Part shown: positions 17,179-25,788 of the stretch, piece by piece | How the letters are laid out: the number at the start of each line of letters is the position of its first letter | Numbering within the stretch: position 1 is the first letter of the stretch | Source: Tahibacter harae | GTDB lineage: Bacteria; Pseudomonadota; Gammaproteobacteria; Xanthomonadales; Rhodanobacteraceae | Length of the DNA: 64,000 nt | Assembly: GCF_024437735.1 (NCBI RefSeq) | Contig: NZ_JANFQO010000012.1 | Coordinates: 62,001 to 126,000 of the forward strand | Direction: 5' to 3' | Translations under genes and position numbers: made by a program | The notes under the pieces: generated by a model | Seen by the model: the letters and a program-made list of their open reading frames with translations, nothing else | What the model was told of the DNA's origin: nothing | Databases searched by the model: none

Positions 17179-18675
17179 ATGTCCAGCACCCACCATGACC
17201 TCGTCACCCTGCTCCGCGCCGCCACGCCCCTGCTCGTGATCGAATCGCCGGAGGAAGAGCGCGTAATCGACAGTTTCCGTCACGCCATCGGCGAGGTTCT
17301 GCTGCCACTGCACCGCTGGAGCATCACCGAAGGTCTGCGCCGGCTGGATATGGACGTGGACAGCGAGGGCGACGGCGTCGATTCGCTGGCCCCGGACGCC
17401 TCCTATACCCTGCAGTACATGCGCCAGCAGAGCCGGCGCGGCATCTACCTGCTGCTGGATTTCAACCCCTACCTGCGCTACCCGATGACCCTGCGCCTGC
17501 TGCGCGAGATCGTGCAGCGCCAGGGCGGCTGCGCGCCGCATACGGTGGTGCTGGTCGCGCCCAAGCTGGAAATTCCCGAGGAACTGCAGCCGTATACCAC
17601 CCGGGTCGCGCTCAGCCTGCCCGATGCCAAGGCCATCGCCGACCTGCTGCGCGCGGAAGCCTTCGCCTATTCGCGCGAGACGGGCAAGCGCGTGGAAGTG
17701 GACGCGGATGCTGCGCGCACCATGGTGCGCAACCTGATCGGGCTGGGCCTGAGCGACGCGCGCCAGATCGTGCGCCAGCTGATCTGGCGCGACGGCGCAC
17801 TGGGGCCGGACGACCTGCCCGAGCTGGCCAAGGCCAAGTTCGCCCTGCTCAACCGCGACGGCCTGCTGCATTTCGAATACCACACCGCGCAGTTCGCCGA
17901 CGTGGCCGGCCTGAACCGGCTCAAGACCTGGGTGACGCAGCGCCGCGGCGCCTTCCTCGGCGCCAAGACCGCGGTGCCGCTGGATCCGCCCAAGGGCGTG
18001 CTGCTGCTGGGCGTGCAGGGCTGCGGCAAGAGCCTCGCCGCCAAGGCCATCGCCGGCGGCTTCGGCGTGCCGCTGGCGCGGCTGGATTTCGGCTCGCTGT
18101 ACAACAAGTTCCACGGCGAGACCGAACGCAACCTGCGCGCCGCGCTGAAGAACGCCGAACTGCTCGCGCCCTGCGTGCTGTGGATAGACGAGATCGAGAA
18201 AGGCCTGGCCGCCGGCACCTCCGACGACGGCGTATCGCGCCGCGTGCTGGGCTATCTGCTGACCTGGATGGCCGAGCGCAAGGCGAACGTGTTCCTGGTC
18301 GCCACCGCCAACCAGGTGCACGAGCTGCCGGCGGAGCTGCTGCGCAAGGGCCGCTTCGACGAGATCTTCTTCGTCGACCTGCCCGATGCGGCCGTCCGCA
18401 CCGAGATCTTCCGCATCCACCTGCACAAGCGCGGCCTGGACAAGCAGGGCTGCGACCCGGCGGTGCTGGCCGCTGCAGCCGCCGGCTTTTCCGGCGCCGA
18501 GATCGAACAGGCGGTGGTTGCCTCGCTGTACACCGCCGCGGCGGCGCAGCGCGGACTGATCCAGCAGGACGTGCTGGAGGAGATCCGCCGCACCCGGCCG
18601 CTGTCGGTGCTGATGGCCGAGCAGGTGGAGGATCTGCGCAACTGGGCGCGCGAGCGCACGGTCGCGGCGGACTGA
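17179..18675 (+). CDS. Ycf46-like AAA+ ATPase
   Basis: A 498-residue AAA+ protein. An N-terminal region of about 240 residues (DLVTLLRAATPLLVIESPEE) matches the Ycf46-type extension. The ATPase core has Walker A GVQGCGKS near residue 278, Walker B VLWIDEIEKGL near 333, sensor 1 in VATANQ and the arginine finger in LLRKGRFDE. The family is found in cyanobacteria, chloroplasts and many proteobacteria and is linked in cyanobacteria to CO2-utilisation regulation. Its role here is unknown. It is divergent from the TPR genes. Confidence 0.9.
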   Translation: MSSTHHDLVTLLRAATPLLVIESPEEERVIDSFRHAIGEVLLPLHRWSITEGLRRLDMDVDSEGDGVDSLAPDASYTLQYMRQQSRRGIYLLLDFNPYLRYPMTLRLLREIVQRQGGCAPHTVVLVAPKLEIPEELQPYTTRVALSLPDAKAIADLLRAEAFAYSRETGKRVEVDADAARTMVRNLIGLGLSDARQIVRQLIWRDGALGPDDLPELAKAKFALLNRDGLLHFEYHTAQFADVAGLNRLKTWVTQRRGAFLGAKTAVPLDPPKGVLLLGVQGCGKSLAAKAIAGGFGVPLARLDFGSLYNKFHGETERNLRAALKNAELLAPCVLWIDEIEKGLAAGTSDDGVSRRVLGYLLTWMAERKANVFLVATANQVHELPAELLRKGRFDEIFFVDLPDAAVRTEIFRIHLHKRGLDKQGCDPAVLAAAAAGFSGAEIEQAVVASLYTAAAAQRGLIQQDVLEEIRRTRPLSVLMAEQVEDLRNWARERTVAAD

Positions 18676-18713
18676 AGACGCGCCGCAGCGGCGTGCAGGC
18701 GCCGCGCGCCGGC

Positions 18714-19718
18714 TCAGGCGGCCAGCCGGCCCAGCCGTTCGGCGATGTAGTCTTCGGTCCAGCTGCGCAGGCTGAAATCGCGGATGAAGCCGCAGTGGCC
18801 GCCGGTGGGCGCGATTTCCAGCTCGGTGCTGTCGGAAAGCTTCAGGTCGTGGAAGCTGCTGACCGGAATGATGGGATCGTCCGAGGCGGTCAGTATCGTG
18901 GTTGGCACGGCCAGGTCGGCGAGGCGGTCGCCGGCGATGGAATAGCCGTCGAGATAGGCGTCCAGGGTGCCGAAATCGGTATGCCGCGCGACCATGGTCG
19001 CGGTCAGCTTGCGCATGGACTGGGCCAGCTCCTGTGCGCTGAAACGCGCGGACTCGGGAAACATGCGCTGCTTGCGGCGCAGCGAATCGCGCCATTTGTG
19101 CATAAAATAGGCGTGATAGAACCAGGGCGCGCGTTCGATCGCCTCCAGTATCGCCGGCGGATGCACCGCCGGGCACACTGCCAGCGCATAGCTCAGTTCC
19201 AGTCCCGCCGCCGGCGCGCGCAGCGCCACGCGCAGCGCGAAATTGCCGCCCAGGGAGAAACCGACCAGGGCCAGCGGCCGCTGCGCGAAGCGGCGCTGCA
19301 CTTCCAGCAGCGCACCGACCACTTCGTCCAGACGGCAAGAATGGAACATTTCCGCATTCAGATGATGCGTATCGCCGTGATCGCGGAAATTCAGCCGGAA
19401 TACGTCCCAGCCTTCGGCCAGCAGGCGCGCGCTGGTATGCAGCAGGTAGCTGGACTGGGCGCTGCCTTCCCAGCCGTGCAGCAGCACGATCAGGCCGCGC
19501 GGCTGCGGCCGCAGGTTCTGTGCGGAATGGAAGCCCTGCAGGCGCACGCCGTGGCCGCAGTCCAGGATGTATTCGACCGAAGCCTGCTCCACCGCGCGGC
19601 TGCGTTCGCGCAGCAGCCAGCGGCGGATGCTGCTGGAAGCCAGCACCGACTGCACATGCGCATTGCGCAGCAGGCGGTGGGGACGGAAATCGGTGGCGCG
19701 CATCGGCAGCTGCTTCAT
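18714..19718 (-). CDS. YheT-like alpha/beta-fold hydrolase
   Basis: A 334-residue hydrolase of the YheT/EMB8 family. The oxyanion region LLHGWEGSAQSSYLL, the nucleophile elbow VGFSLGGNFALR (Ser), and the catalytic His in GGHCGFIRDF are visible; the Asp is probably in LTASDDPIIP. The N-terminus MKQLPMRATDFRPHRLLRNA fits the family; a GTG lies 6 bases upstream. The gene follows the acyltransferase gene by 12 bases, so both are likely co-transcribed. The substrate is unknown, probably a lipid ester or carboxyl ester. Confidence 0.9.
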   Translation of the reverse strand: MKQLPMRATDFRPHRLLRNAHVQSVLASSSIRRWLLRERSRAVEQASVEYILDCGHGVRLQGFHSAQNLRPQPRGLIVLLHGWEGSAQSSYLLHTSARLLAEGWDVFRLNFRDHGDTHHLNAEMFHSCRLDEVVGALLEVQRRFAQRPLALVGFSLGGNFALRVALRAPAAGLELSYALAVCPAVHPPAILEAIERAPWFYHAYFMHKWRDSLRRKQRMFPESARFSAQELAQSMRKLTATMVARHTDFGTLDAYLDGYSIAGDRLADLAVPTTILTASDDPIIPVSSFHDLKLSDSTELEIAPTGGHCGFIRDFSLRSWTEDYIAERLGRLAA

Positions 19719-19730
19719 GTCCACGAGGGT

Positions 19731-20573
19731 TCAGTCGTCCGCGGCGGCCGCGGCGCTGCTGCGTTCGTTGGCCTCCGGCAGGCCCAGGGCCTGGCAGATG
19801 GCGGCGCGGGCGCTTTCGGCCAGGCGCCGGCGGCCGTCGGCCGCGACGGGTATCGGTGTACAGAAATGCACTTCCGCATCCATACCCGGACCGCCGAGCA
19901 CGCGCAGGAAGTTGCCGAAGAAGCTTTCGCCCGGCGCGAACGCCACGGCCGGATCCTGGCGCCCGTCGCTGCCGTAGCGCAGCGCCACCGGCTGCACCGG
20001 CACGCCGGCCTCGACCGCGACCTGGAAGATGCGCGCATGGAAGGTGCGCACGCGGTCGCCGGCGCCGGTGCCGCCTTCGGGAAACACGCCCACCGGCAGG
20101 CCCTGGCGCAGGCGCTCCACCACCACGGCCATGACCGCGGCCAGGGAATGGCCGCTGCCGCGCTGGTGGTAGATGGTGCCGGCGCGGCTGGCCAGCCAGC
20201 CGACCAGCGGCCAGCGGCTGATCTCGGCCTTGGCGACGAAGCACATGAAAGCCTGGCTGTGCAGCAGTTCAATATCCAGCCAGGACAGGTGATTGGCGAC
20301 GAACAGGGTGGCGCCGGGCTGCGGCTGGCCGAAGCGGCGCAGGCGGAAGCCGAAGCAGCGCACCAGCCAGCGCGACCACCACGATGTCATCCAGTGATCC
20401 AGGCGCTGGCCGCCGATGCGCAGGCGCGCGCCCAGCGGATTGATCACCAGCAGGGCCAGCGGCAACGCGATGAGGATATGCACCAGCAGCAGCGGGGTAC
20501 GCCACAGGTAGCGCAGTGGACGCAGGCGGTCGGGACGGGCGGCGGTCACGGCGGTATCGGCTGTAGCGTTCAT
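19731..20573 (-). CDS. plsC: 1-acyl-sn-glycerol-3-phosphate acyltransferase (PlsC family)
   Basis: A 280-residue inner-membrane acyltransferase. Motif I NHLSWLD (residues 94-100) gives the catalytic His/Asp, motif III is FPEGGTG (164-170), and motif IV is PVALRYG. One or two N-terminal membrane helices (RTPLLLVHILIALPLALLVI) anchor it. PlsC enzymes acylate lysophosphatidate to phosphatidate, although several paralogues usually exist and this one may act on ornithine lipids or other acceptors. The frame extends upstream to 20711, but the ATG at 20573 begins the conserved part. Confidence 0.85.
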   Translation of the reverse strand: MNATADTAVTAARPDRLRPLRYLWRTPLLLVHILIALPLALLVINPLGARLRIGGQRLDHWMTSWWSRWLVRCFGFRLRRFGQPQPGATLFVANHLSWLDIELLHSQAFMCFVAKAEISRWPLVGWLASRAGTIYHQRGSGHSLAAVMAVVVERLRQGLPVGVFPEGGTGAGDRVRTFHARIFQVAVEAGVPVQPVALRYGSDGRQDPAVAFAPGESFFGNFLRVLGGPGMDAEVHFCTPIPVAADGRRRLAESARAAICQALGLPEANERSSAAAAADD

Positions 20574-20730
20574 CGGTGCAAGGGTAGCGAAGCGGAACAG
20601 CCAGCGCCAATGAACAACGCGCCGGAGCCGGCGTTTCAAAACATCGCCTGTCGGATTTTGTGTGTCCGGCCCCGTTCCGGCACCCTCCGGCGCGGCCGGC
20701 CGGCGTGACAATTTTGTGTCCGCGGCCGGT

Positions 20731-21681
20731 TCAGTGTTCTTCCAGGCGCAGGCGCGCCTCGATGAGATCGTTCACGTGCTGTTCCCACCAGCGCGCCTCG
20801 CCGACGAAGGGGAAGCCCTGCGGAAAGGCCGGATCGTGCCAGCGCTGGGCGATCCAGCCGGCCCAGTGCACCTGGCGCAGCACGCGCAGCGGTTCCACCA
20901 GGGCGAGTTCGGCGTAATCAAAATCGCGCATTTCGGTATAGCCCTGCAGCAGCAGTTCCAGCGCGCGCGGATCCGGCGCCAGCATCCACAGGTCCTGTAC
21001 CGCCGGGCCCTGGCGCGCATCGTCCAGGTCGACGAAATGCGGTCCCTGGTCGGTCCACAGCACATTGCCCGGGTGGCAGTCGCCGTGCAGGCGCAGGTGG
21101 CGTGCGCCGGCCTGGTCCAAGCATTCGCGCAGCGGCGGCGCCAGCGCCCCGACCGCGGCGCGGTAGCGCGCCTGCAGCGCCGCCGGCAGCAGCGGCGACG
21201 CGGCCACGGCCGCGGCCGGCGCGTGCAGAAAGGTGGCGATGTCGATGCTGCCGCGCGCCCGGAACGGCTGGCGCGCACCAACCGTGTGCAGGCGCGCGAT
21301 CAGGCGGCCGGTCCATTCCAGATGCTCGGCCGATTCCAGCTGCGGCGCGCGGCCGCCGCGGCGCGGATACAGCGCGAAGCGATGGCCGTCGACATGGTGC
21401 AGGCTGACGCCGTCCAGCAGCAGCGGCGCGACCACCGGCAGCTCTGCCGCAGCCAGCTCGGCGGCGAAGGCGTGTTCCTCGGCGATGGCCGCATCCGACC
21501 AGCGCCCGGGCCGGTAGAACTTGGCGACGACCGGTGCGGCCTCCTCCAGACCGACCTGGTAGACCCGGTTTTCGTAGCTGTTGAGCGCGAGCAGGCGCCC
21601 GTCGGTGACCAGGCCCACGGCTTCGACCGCAGCGAGCACGCGCTCCGGCGTCAGGTCGGCATAGGGCGCGGGCGTGCTCAT
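20731..21681 (-). CDS. srkA: Stress response serine/threonine protein kinase (SrkA/RdoA-like)
   Basis: A 316-residue kinase of the aminoglycoside-phosphotransferase-like fold. Early residues LLALNSYENRVYQVGLEE match RdoA/YihE. The catalytic loop is LHGDCHPGNVLW (near residue 197), and FVDLDDARQGPAVQDLWML supplies the metal-binding Asp. E. coli SrkA (YihE/RdoA) is a cytoplasmic kinase involved in stress survival. The start at 21681 overlaps the stop of the upstream thioesterase gene in an ATGA overlap, so the two are coupled. Confidence 0.9.
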   Translation of the reverse strand: MSTPAPYADLTPERVLAAVEAVGLVTDGRLLALNSYENRVYQVGLEEAAPVVAKFYRPGRWSDAAIAEEHAFAAELAAAELPVVAPLLLDGVSLHHVDGHRFALYPRRGGRAPQLESAEHLEWTGRLIARLHTVGARQPFRARGSIDIATFLHAPAAAVAASPLLPAALQARYRAAVGALAPPLRECLDQAGARHLRLHGDCHPGNVLWTDQGPHFVDLDDARQGPAVQDLWMLAPDPRALELLLQGYTEMRDFDYAELALVEPLRVLRQVHWAGWIAQRWHDPAFPQGFPFVGEARWWEQHVNDLIEARLRLEEH

Positions 21682-22106
21682 CGGCGCCGCGGCACCACGG
21701 CCATGGTCAGGCGCGAGATGCAGCAAAGTTCATCTTTGTCCGTGACGATGCGGATTTCCCATACCTGGGTGGTGCGGCCGACATGGATGGGCCGGGCCGT
21801 GCCGGTGACCTGGCCGGCGCTGACCGCGCGCAAATGGTTGGCGTTGATGTCCAGACCGACCGCGACTTCCTGCTGCGGATCCAGGCACAGGTTGGCGGCC
21901 AGGCTGCCCAGGGTCTCGGCCAGCAGCACCGAGGCGCCGCCGTGCAGCAGGCCGAAGGGCTGGCGCGTGCGTTCGTCCACCGGCATGGTGCCGCGCACGT
22001 AGTCCGCGCCGATCTCGGTGACGACGATGCCGAGCGCCTGGGCCGCGGTGCGTTCGCTCCAGCGGTTGACGGCATCCACATCGGAGGATTGTTTCCACAG
22101 GCTCAT
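21678..22106 (-). CDS. Hotdog-fold acyl-CoA thioesterase (YdiI/MenI-like)
   Basis: A 142-residue PaaI-type hotdog thioesterase. The motif FGLLHGGASVLLAETLGSLAAN holds the catalytic Glu and the HGG turn. The second half VGLDINANHLRAVSAGQVTG matches the YdiI/1,4-dihydroxy-2-naphthoyl-CoA hydrolase group. Since Lysobacterales usually make ubiquinone, a general acyl-CoA or aryl-CoA role is more likely than menaquinone synthesis. It is translationally coupled to the kinase gene downstream. Confidence 0.88.
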   Translation of the reverse strand: MSLWKQSSDVDAVNRWSERTAAQALGIVVTEIGADYVRGTMPVDERTRQPFGLLHGGASVLLAETLGSLAANLCLDPQQEVAVGLDINANHLRAVSAGQVTGTARPIHVGRTTQVWEIRIVTDKDELCCISRLTMAVVPRRR

Positions 22107-22229
22107 GGGCGGCTCGCGCGGATGGGGAAGACGATTAGAGCGGTTAGTCCGCCGCGCCGGAAGTGCGGGGTTCGCCAGAGGCCGCTCCGCACATGCGACA
22201 ATCCGGCGTCAATTCCAGCGGAACGCCGT

Positions 22230-23282
22230 GTGAGCCATACCGTCACCCTGCAGTCCAGCGGCAAGCATTTTGCCGTGCAGCCCGGCGAAAGCGTGCTCGA
22301 AGCCGCCCGGCGCGCCGGCCTGGCCCTGCCCTATTCCTGCCTGGCCGGGGTCTGCGGCAGTTGCAAGGCCGTACTGGTCGAGGGCGAAGTAGCCTATCCG
22401 CGCAATCCGCCGGCGGCGTTGAACGCGAGCGAGCAGGCGCGGCACCAGATCCTGCTGTGCCAGGCCGCGCCCTGCAGCGACCTGACCCTGCGCGCGCGCG
22501 AAGTGGCCTCGGTGGCCGACCTGCCGCGGCGGGTGCTCACGCTCACGGTCGCGCGCAGGCAGCTGCTGGCGCCCGACGTGATGCAGCTGGTGTTGCAGCC
22601 GCCGCCCGGCGAACGCCTGAACCGGCTGGCCGGCCAGTACCTGGACATATTGCTGCCCGACGGCAAGCGGCGCGCCTTTTCCATCGCCAATGCGCCGGAA
22701 GGCGACACCGCGATCGAACTGCACATACGCCACGTCGCTGGCGGCGGCTTCACCGGCTATGTGTTCGATACCCTGCAAGTCGGCGCGGTGCTGCAGGTGG
22801 AGGGACCGCTGGGGACCTTCGTGCCGCGGGAGGATTCCGAGCGGCCCATGCTGTTCGTCGCCGGCGGCACCGGCTTCGCTCCGGTCAAGGCGCTGATCGA
22901 ACACTTCCTGCACCTGGGCACGCGCCGTTCCATGCAGCTGTATTGGGGCGCCCGGCGCGCCGAGGATCTGTACCAGGCCGCTCTGCCGCAGGCCTGGCAG
23001 CGCCAGCTGGCGAACTTCCGCTACGTGCCGGTGGTCTCCGATCCCGAATTCAGCGACGGGTTGCGCTGCGCGCTCGTACATGAGGCAGTGATCGAGGATC
23101 ACCCGGACCTGTCGGGCTTCGATGTCTACATGGGCGGTCCGCCGGCCATGGTCGATGCGGGCCGGCGCAGCTTCGTCGCGGCGGGCCTGGACGAGGACCG
23201 CCTGTACTACGACAGTTTCGACTACGCGCCAGACGTACTGGCGGAAATCTTGCGCAACCGTGCCGGGATCCATGGCTTATGA
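22230..23282 (+). CDS. 2Fe-2S / FAD / NAD(P)H oxidoreductase (CDP-6-deoxy-delta-3,4-glucoseen reductase-like)
   Basis: A 350-residue flavoprotein. The N-terminal plant-type ferredoxin domain has cluster ligands Cys37, Cys42, Cys45 and Cys77. It is followed by an FAD-binding domain (RRAFSIANAPE near residue 150) and an NAD-binding domain (FVAGGTGFAPVKALIEH, then MGGPPAMVD). This layout is shared by AscD/UbiB-adjacent type reductases and phenol-hydroxylase reductases. The physiological partner is unknown. The GTG at 22230 was chosen because it begins the ferredoxin domain; the open frame upstream runs through the opposite-strand thioesterase. Confidence 0.88.
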   Translation: MSHTVTLQSSGKHFAVQPGESVLEAARRAGLALPYSCLAGVCGSCKAVLVEGEVAYPRNPPAALNASEQARHQILLCQAAPCSDLTLRAREVASVADLPRRVLTLTVARRQLLAPDVMQLVLQPPPGERLNRLAGQYLDILLPDGKRRAFSIANAPEGDTAIELHIRHVAGGGFTGYVFDTLQVGAVLQVEGPLGTFVPREDSERPMLFVAGGTGFAPVKALIEHFLHLGTRRSMQLYWGARRAEDLYQAALPQAWQRQLANFRYVPVVSDPEFSDGLRCALVHEAVIEDHPDLSGFDVYMGGPPAMVDAGRRSFVAAGLDEDRLYYDSFDYAPDVLAEILRNRAGIHGL

Positions 23283-23842
23283 AGCGACTCGCCCTGCTCT
23301 GCCTGCTCCTGCTGCTGGCCGCACCCGCCTACGCCCTGCGCTGCGGCAGCCGCGTGGTCAACGACGGCGACCGCGACTTCGCCGTGCGCGAGCGCTGCGG
23401 CGCGCCGTTCTATGTCGAGCAGTTCTCCAGCATCGATGTGCGCGGCGCGGACGGTCCGTATGAAACCCAGGTGGAGGACCTCTACGACGCCTGGTACTAC
23501 AACTTCGGCCCGCGCCGCCTGATGGTGCGCCTGGTTTTCCGCAACGGCGAGCTGCAGAACGAGGAAACCCTGGGCTACGGCGTCAACGCCATCGGCGACA
23601 GCTGCAATGTCGACGCCCTGCCCGCCGGCACCAGCGCCGGCGAGATCGTCGCCTACTGCGGCGAGCCGGCCACGCGACGTACCCAGCGCGAGGCGGTCGT
23701 ACGCCGCGATGGCCGCGGCAACGAGCAGTACCGGCCGGTTAGGCGCGAGGAGTGGACCTACGACCTGGGCGCCAACCAGCTGCTGCGCATACTCACGCTG
23801 CACAACGGGCGGCTGCAGAGCGTGGACGTGGAAGGGCGCTGA
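23279..23842 (+). CDS. DUF2845 periplasmic protein
   Basis: A 187-residue secreted protein. The signal peptide (MKRLALLCLLLLLAAPAYA) is followed by LRCGSRVVNDGDRDFAVRER, the opening of DUF2845. A second related unit (CNVDALPAGTSAGEIVAYCG) contains the paired Cys typical of the family. The ATG overlaps the reductase stop by 4 bases, so the pair is co-translated. No function is known. Confidence 0.85.
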   Translation: MKRLALLCLLLLLAAPAYALRCGSRVVNDGDRDFAVRERCGAPFYVEQFSSIDVRGADGPYETQVEDLYDAWYYNFGPRRLMVRLVFRNGELQNEETLGYGVNAIGDSCNVDALPAGTSAGEIVAYCGEPATRRTQREAVVRRDGRGNEQYRPVRREEWTYDLGANQLLRILTLHNGRLQSVDVEGR

Positions 23843-23967
23843 GGCTCCGGCGCGAACATTCGCCGCACCGGCAGCGGCAATACTGTGATGATGATTGCCG
23901 CGCCGTTGCAGCGACCGCCCTTCCACGGCGGCCGCGCCGGGCGGCCGGCAAGCCCGGAAATCCAGCC

Positions 23968-24339
23968 ATGACCGAAACGCCCGCACGCACCCTCCAGACC
24001 CATGCCGGCGCCTGCCACTGCGGCGCGGTCCGCTTCGAGATCCGCACGGATTTCCCCGAGCTGACCACCTGCGACTGCTCCATCTGCCGCAGGAAGAACG
24101 CGCTGATGGTAAAAGTGCACGAAAGCGATTTCCGCCTGCTCGCCGGCGCGGACTTCCTCAGCGAATACCAGTTCCACACCCGCACCGCCACGCATTATTT
24201 CTGCCGCGTCTGCGGCATCTATCCGTTCCACCGCAAACGGGTGACGCCCGATTATTTCGGCATCAACGTGTATTGCCTGCAGGACTTTTCGCCGCAGGGC
24301 ATTCCGGTGCGGCAGACCGTCGGCGCGGACATGCCTTGA
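23968..24339 (+). CDS. GFA family protein (Mss4-like zinc fold)
   Basis: A 123-residue protein of the glutathione-dependent formaldehyde-activating-like family. Zinc ligands are visible in GACHCGAVRFEI, TTCDCSICRRK and THYFCRVCGIYPF. Most such small members are not proven formaldehyde-activating enzymes, so the biochemical role is uncertain. The start ATG at 23968 fits the domain start. Confidence 0.88.
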   Translation: MTETPARTLQTHAGACHCGAVRFEIRTDFPELTTCDCSICRRKNALMVKVHESDFRLLAGADFLSEYQFHTRTATHYFCRVCGIYPFHRKRVTPDYFGINVYCLQDFSPQGIPVRQTVGADMP

Positions 24340-24522
24340 AGAAGTTCCGGGCGCGGATCCGCGGCGAGGCTGCCGCATCCGGCCGCTTGGCGCCGCAATC
24401 CCGCCGGAGACTTGCTGCGCAGACAGCGGGCAGCCCTGGATTCAAGCGCTGCACAGACCCGCTCGACATTCCGGCCCGCTCAGGGACTCCCGGCAACGCA
24501 GCGGGCGCGCAGGCCCGCCGGT

Positions 24523-25788
24523 TCAGCGCGACAGATCGGGCAGGCGCGGCACGCCGTGCTCGGAGCGTTCCTCGAAGGCCAGCGCCTTGGTATCCAGGCC
24601 CAGGCGCGGCGCCTGGTCGGGCAGCGGCTGGCTGGCTTCGGCGCGGGCCAGGCGCAGCGCGTTGCGGTAGCACTGCTCGGCATTGGCATGGTTGCCTTCG
24701 CCGGCGTAGCCGTCGGCCAGGGTTTCCCAGGTCGCGGCGTCCTCGCGCAGGGCCAGGGCGCGCTCCAGGTATTCGCGCGCCTTGCCCCAGAGGCTGCCGG
24801 CGACGCAGAGCCGGCCCAGGGCGGTGAGCAGGGCGGCGTTGTTCGGATGCTGCTTGAGCCAGCCCTCGGCCTGGCGCAGGCGGGCGCCGGTGTCGGCACC
24901 GGCCAGGCCGGCATAGGCCAGGGCCAGCTGGTCGGACCAGTCCTTGCGCTGGTAGGCCTCGATCTCGCTCATGCCCGGCAGGGGCTGGCCCAGTTCGGCC
25001 ATGCGTGTGGCATAGGCGGCCAGGGCAACCGGCACGCGGCGCTGGGCGCGGGTCAGCGCCGCCCATTGCGCGTTCAGCCCGTCGGCGCTGCGCGCGGCGG
25101 CCAGGGCGGCGGCCAGCACGCGGGCTTCCAGCGCGGCAAACGTGGCCGGCGCCAGCGCCTGGCTGCGCGCCAGCGGCGCCAGCGCGCTCATGGCGGCCTC
25201 GGCTTCGCCGGTGGCCAGGGCGGCTTCGATGTATTCCACCCAGGCCGACGGCGCCAGGCTGGCGGTGCGGGCCTCGGCGGCGAGCAGGCGGTAGGCCTCG
25301 GCATGTTCGCCGCGCTCGCGCTTGAGCCGGGCGCGCAGGGCCAGGGCGGCGGCCGGGGCGGTCTCGGCGGCCTCGTCCAGGGCGGCGTCGGCGCGGGCGC
25401 TCTCGCCCAGGGCCAGGGCGGCGCGGGCGGTGGCCAGCATGGCCGGCGCGCGCAGTTCGCGGTATTGGGTGGCGCGGGCGAGTTCCTTTTCCGCGCGCAG
25501 GTAGCGGCCCTCGGTCAGGGCGACCAGGCCGTTGGCCAGGCGCTCGCGGCTCTTCTTGCGCGCGCGGCGGAACCACAGCCGCAGCGGCCAGCGCCCCAGG
25601 CGCCAGAGCACGCCGATCAGCGCCCACAGCAGCACCAGCGCGACGAAGGCGACCACGGCGGTGGTTTCGTAGCGCGTATCGCCCAGGCGCACCAGCACGT
25701 AGCCCGGATCGCTGGCCAGCCAGTGGTAGCCCACCGCGGCGGCCAGCATCAGGGCCACCAGCAACAGTCCCGCCAGCCAGTACCTCAT
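24523..25788 (-). CDS. hemY: HemY-like TPR membrane protein
   Basis: A 421-residue inner-membrane protein with two N-terminal hydrophobic segments (residues 1-24 and about 44-64). The HemY_N signature WPLRLWFRRARKKSRERLANGLVALTEG follows, then TPR repeats to the C-terminus (ALLTALGRLCVAGSLWGKAREYLERAL). It belongs to the hemCDXY arrangement and is thought to assist late heme synthesis or protein quality control; it is not the protoporphyrinogen oxidase also called HemY. Its ATG overlaps the hemX stop (ATGA). Confidence 0.92.
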   Translation of the reverse strand: MRYWLAGLLLVALMLAAAVGYHWLASDPGYVLVRLGDTRYETTAVVAFVALVLLWALIGVLWRLGRWPLRLWFRRARKKSRERLANGLVALTEGRYLRAEKELARATQYRELRAPAMLATARAALALGESARADAALDEAAETAPAAALALRARLKRERGEHAEAYRLLAAEARTASLAPSAWVEYIEAALATGEAEAAMSALAPLARSQALAPATFAALEARVLAAALAAARSADGLNAQWAALTRAQRRVPVALAAYATRMAELGQPLPGMSEIEAYQRKDWSDQLALAYAGLAGADTGARLRQAEGWLKQHPNNAALLTALGRLCVAGSLWGKAREYLERALALREDAATWETLADGYAGEGNHANAEQCYRNALRLARAEASQPLPDQAPRLGLDTKALAFEERSEHGVPRLPDLSR